Assembly: GCA_963976865.1 (NCBI GenBank)
Contig: CAXBLY010000003.1
Coordinates: 168,019-232,018, forward strand
Direction: 5' to 3'
Length of the DNA stretch: 64,000 nt
Source of the DNA: UBA1858 sp963976865
GTDB taxonomy: Bacteria > Pseudomonadota > Gammaproteobacteria > UBA4575
The notes below the pieces were generated by a model. That model worked only from the letters and a program-made list of their open reading frames with translations, was not told where the DNA came from and ran no database searches. The stretch's first letter is position 1; every line of letters begins with the position of its first letter. The position numbers and the translations under genes are program-made. Below, piece by piece: positions 61,657 to 64,000 of this stretch.

Positions 61657-62361
61657 TTACCGTTTTGGTAGCTGTTTGATTATTGAATGTGCAATCGTGC
61701 TACCTTTCTGTGACTGTTTTTCCAGTGCGTCAAATCCACCCACGGCAAATGCCGCGACGGCACATAACAACTCTTTTAACTGGGCCACGCTGTTGTGATC
61801 AAACGAGCAGTAAGCGCCATTGCTTAACTGCGCGATATGCTGAAATGCATTTTTAGCGGCAGGATCCTGGCCTTCATGAAATACGAATACCGGAACACCC
61901 AGCATACCCAGTTTCCCGGCAACCATGCCTACTTGATCGATCGATTCCTCAAAGCTGTCACTCACCAGTACCACAGCTTTGATCTTTTGCTCAACACAAC
62001 TGTTGATGGCATGCTCAAGTGTACGCTTGATTTGTGTGTGGCCTGGCAGGCACCGGACCTGTAGCATCTGATCACGCAGTTTTTTCGCATTGCTGCTCCA
62101 GTCGAATGATTTGAACTCATTGTATCCACGATAATAACAGAGCGAAATTTCCAGATTACCTATTTCCTGAGTACTCATGAACATATCTGCCTGAATCTGG
62201 CAGGCCATGTCCCAGGCATGCTCCCGGCTTGCTGTGGCATCCATCGCAAAGAGTAAGCGGCCAGTGTTGCTATTCTTCGTATTCGGCGCAATTTCATCGG
62301 ACTTTTTTAGAAAATCCTTTACCGATAGCGAATTAGAACGGGTAATCTGTTGTTTTGACAT
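61657..62361 (-). CDS. Small VWA-fold protein with degenerate MIDAS
   Basis: 234 residues. LLFAMDATASREHAW stands where the MIDAS DxSxS would be (DATAS: a Ser-to-Thr change), followed by VVLVSDSFEES, VFVFHEGQD and a Rossmann-like alternation. Serine-rich N-terminus, no signal or membrane segment. Likely a partner for the NorD-like protein. First gene of the leftward operon (13-nt gap to dnaJ-like). Confidence 0.8.
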   Translation of the reverse strand: MSKQQITRSNSLSVKDFLKKSDEIAPNTKNSNTGRLLFAMDATASREHAWDMACQIQADMFMSTQEIGNLEISLCYYRGYNEFKSFDWSSNAKKLRDQMLQVRCLPGHTQIKRTLEHAINSCVEQKIKAVVLVSDSFEESIDQVGMVAGKLGMLGVPVFVFHEGQDPAAKNAFQHIAQLSNGAYCSFDHNSVAQLKELLCAVAAFAVGGFDALEKQSQKGSTIAHSIIKQLPKR

Positions 62362-62446
62362 AACAATTAATTTTAGTCGTGCTGCTAAACCTTTTTTAGA
62401 TAAACTGGTCTACTGGTAAGCCTATTATTATAGAAGGAGCATGAGA

Positions 62447-63910
62447 ATGCAGCAGTTGATGATCAATCGCCACTCACTTTTCACACAAATTTCTGTATTC
62501 GCGCTGTTGCTTGTCAGTTTGGCCCCTGTTTATGCGCAGGAGATAAAAACCACAGTGAAAGACCAGAAGGAACTTTCGCTGACAGTATATAATCAGGACC
62601 TGGCATTAATTCGAGATGTTCGTTCTATCACATTAAATAAAGGCCTGAACAGAGTCGCGGTGAGAGAAGTCAGTGCTAAAATCAGACCGGAGACGGCTAT
62701 TATCACCAGTTTGTCTCACCCAAATTCACTGTCTTTGCTGGAACAGAACTTTGATTACGATCTGCTCACACCTCAGCAGCTGTTACAGAAATATGTCGGT
62801 AAGCAAGTGCGTGTTATCAAATCCCACCCAACGACAGGCGCTGAACAAGAACTGCTCGCGACAGTATTGAGTGCAAATAATGGTGTGGTACTGAAAATTG
62901 GTGATCGTATAGAGACAGGTGTTCCCGGCCGGATTGTTTACGATCAGGTGCCGGATAATTTGCGGGATCGTCCTACTTTATCGATTCTTGCCAATAGTAA
63001 TACGGGCAGTCAGCAAACACTGGAATTAAGTTATTTGTCTGGTGGTTTGAGCTGGAAAGCAGACTATGTGGCAAAGCTGGATAAAGATGAAAAATACCTG
63101 GACCTGAACGGATGGGTGACACTAAATAATCAAAGTGGTGCCAGTTACAACAATGCCAAATTGCAGTTAGTGGCAGGTGATGTTAATCGGGTTCATCAAC
63201 CTAATGCTGCACAGCATAGAGATGTAAGAATGATGAAGTCTATGGCTGTAGACAGTGTTGCCGAGATGGCTGAAGAAAGCCTGTTCGAATATCACCTGTA
63301 TACACTCGGCCACAAAACGGACGTGCTGCAGAATCAGACTAAACAGGTTGCGTTGCTGTCGGCCAGCAGGGTGCCAGTAAACAAGGAGTTTCTACTTCGG
63401 GGTAATCAGCATTATTACTATAACAAATACGGTGTGATCGCCGACAAGCTGAAAGTTGGAGCATTTGTTGAATTTGAAAACGAAAAGAAAAATGATTTAG
63501 GCATTGCTTTGCCTAAGGGGATTGTCAGAGTTTACAAGAATGATTCATCAGGCAACTCGCAATTCATTGGTGAAGATAGAATAGACCACACACCTAAAGA
63601 TGAAACCATACGCTTGAAGCTTGGTGATGCCTTTGATGTCACTGCTAAAAAAACACAAACCTCGTATAGTAAGGAGCCAGCGTTAGGCAAATACAAACAT
63701 GCCGCCAGCTCAAGTTATGAAATCGAAATCCATAATGCGAAAGAAGAAGATGTTCTGGTGAAAGTGCAGGAACCTGTTCCTGGTGACTGGAAAATGATTG
63801 AAAGTAATCTTGAACACGAAAAAGTGAATGCATATACAGCCCAATGGCTGGTAAAAGTGCCCGCGGAAAAGCGCGTTACACTTGGTTATAAAGTGCTGGT
63901 TCGTTATTGA
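62447..63910 (+). CDS. DUF4139-domain exported protein
   Basis: About 487 residues. Signal peptide MQQLMINRHSLFTQISVFALLLVSLAPVYAQ in parts, then an extended beta-rich protein with LTVYNQDLALIRD, SYLSGGLSWKADYVAKLDKDE and WMIESN-like segments; DUF4139 covers the C-terminal half. ATG at 62441 is in frame but too close to AAGGAG, so 62447 is preferred. Secreted or outer-surface role unknown. Confidence 0.82.
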   Translation: MQQLMINRHSLFTQISVFALLLVSLAPVYAQEIKTTVKDQKELSLTVYNQDLALIRDVRSITLNKGLNRVAVREVSAKIRPETAIITSLSHPNSLSLLEQNFDYDLLTPQQLLQKYVGKQVRVIKSHPTTGAEQELLATVLSANNGVVLKIGDRIETGVPGRIVYDQVPDNLRDRPTLSILANSNTGSQQTLELSYLSGGLSWKADYVAKLDKDEKYLDLNGWVTLNNQSGASYNNAKLQLVAGDVNRVHQPNAAQHRDVRMMKSMAVDSVAEMAEESLFEYHLYTLGHKTDVLQNQTKQVALLSASRVPVNKEFLLRGNQHYYYNKYGVIADKLKVGAFVEFENEKKNDLGIALPKGIVRVYKNDSSGNSQFIGEDRIDHTPKDETIRLKLGDAFDVTAKKTQTSYSKEPALGKYKHAASSSYEIEIHNAKEEDVLVKVQEPVPGDWKMIESNLEHEKVNAYTAQWLVKVPAEKRVTLGYKVLVRY

Positions 63911-63951
63911 GTCTGAAATCACAGAGGGTTGAAGTATTAGATTCGGCTGGA

Positions 63952-63971
63952 TTCCCGTTTTCACGGGAATG
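63952..63971. repeat. dRS3-like inverted repeat (ATTCCC-N8-GGGAAT)
   Basis: ATTCCCGTTTTCACGGGAAT matches the 20-bp dRS3 form of Neisseria (ATTCCC N8 GGGAAT), which serves as a target for filamentous phages and rearrangements there. The 8-bp spacer extends the stem by two pairs (GT/AC), with loop TTTC. Only one copy was seen in the window. Confidence 0.65.
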
Positions 63972-64000
63972 ACGTTGTGTAAAATGGCAGATCAGCAATT

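Noticed and set aside
1..64000. CRISPR arrays, tRNA genes and prophage modules
   Set aside because: I looked for regularly spaced direct repeats, T-arm GTTCGA-type motifs and phage structural genes and saw none. The only multi-copy elements are the attC sites and the short operator repeats.

Overview
The window is chromosomal DNA from a moderately A+T-rich gammaproteobacterium. Pointers are the ffs-dnaX-ybaB-recR block, an AcrAB/NodT-type RND operon, sthA, ppnP and a classical glg set. The organism probably oxidises reduced sulfur, because it carries a soxB. A NorD/CbbO-like VWA protein in a VWA-DnaJ operon would suit such a lineage but does not prove autotrophy.

Layout. (1) 1-4175: a carbamoyltransferase (5' end outside the window), an AsnB-type amidotransferase and a convergent M20 N-carbamoyl-amino-acid/allantoate amidohydrolase. 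(2) 4351-10545: a Fur-box-preceded five-gene operon of imelysin, two di-haem cytochrome c proteins, a second imelysin and a DUF1513 protein. (3) 10546-12207: a coiled-coil unknown behind a 15-bp triple repeat, then MarR with an encapsulin-type ferritin that lacks both shell gene and targeting peptide. (4) 12220-17222: patatin, CorA and two MscS channels. (5) 17440-29453: a complete glycogen cluster (glgA, glgB, glgC, GH57, malQ, glgP, glk). (6) 29565-36088: TetR and an RND efflux operon sharing one operator. (7) 36322-43042: sthA, a peroxiredoxin, then ATP-grasp, alpha-E, zinc peptidase and Anbu, which together look like a peptide-modification system. (8) 43208-49349: a lone sigma-region-4-like protein, HAD, photolyase, a metal permease and soxB. 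(9) 49617-53215: 4.5S RNA, dnaX (with a candidate frameshift site), ybaB, recR, dksA-like, a 50-aa membrane protein and ppnP. (10) 53381-57445: a sedentary chromosomal integron with intI, attI and five attC-bounded cassettes. (11) 57450-63910: an aminotransferase, NorD-like, DnaJ and VWA operon, then a DUF4139 protein and a dRS3-like repeat.

The most unusual points are these. The integron's terminal unit appears to be a fusion of two cassettes that cut away the HigB toxin and left HigA. Two genes, the amidohydrolase and glgA, have no usable ATG/GTG/TTG start but have a GGAG ribosome site 6-7 nt before ATT or ATA. The EncFtn ferritin stands alone. A carbamoyltransferase keeps its carbamoyl-phosphate site but has lost the aspartate-binding Arg-x-Gln.

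All calls come from reading the sequence by eye. No database search, folding or alignment was run.
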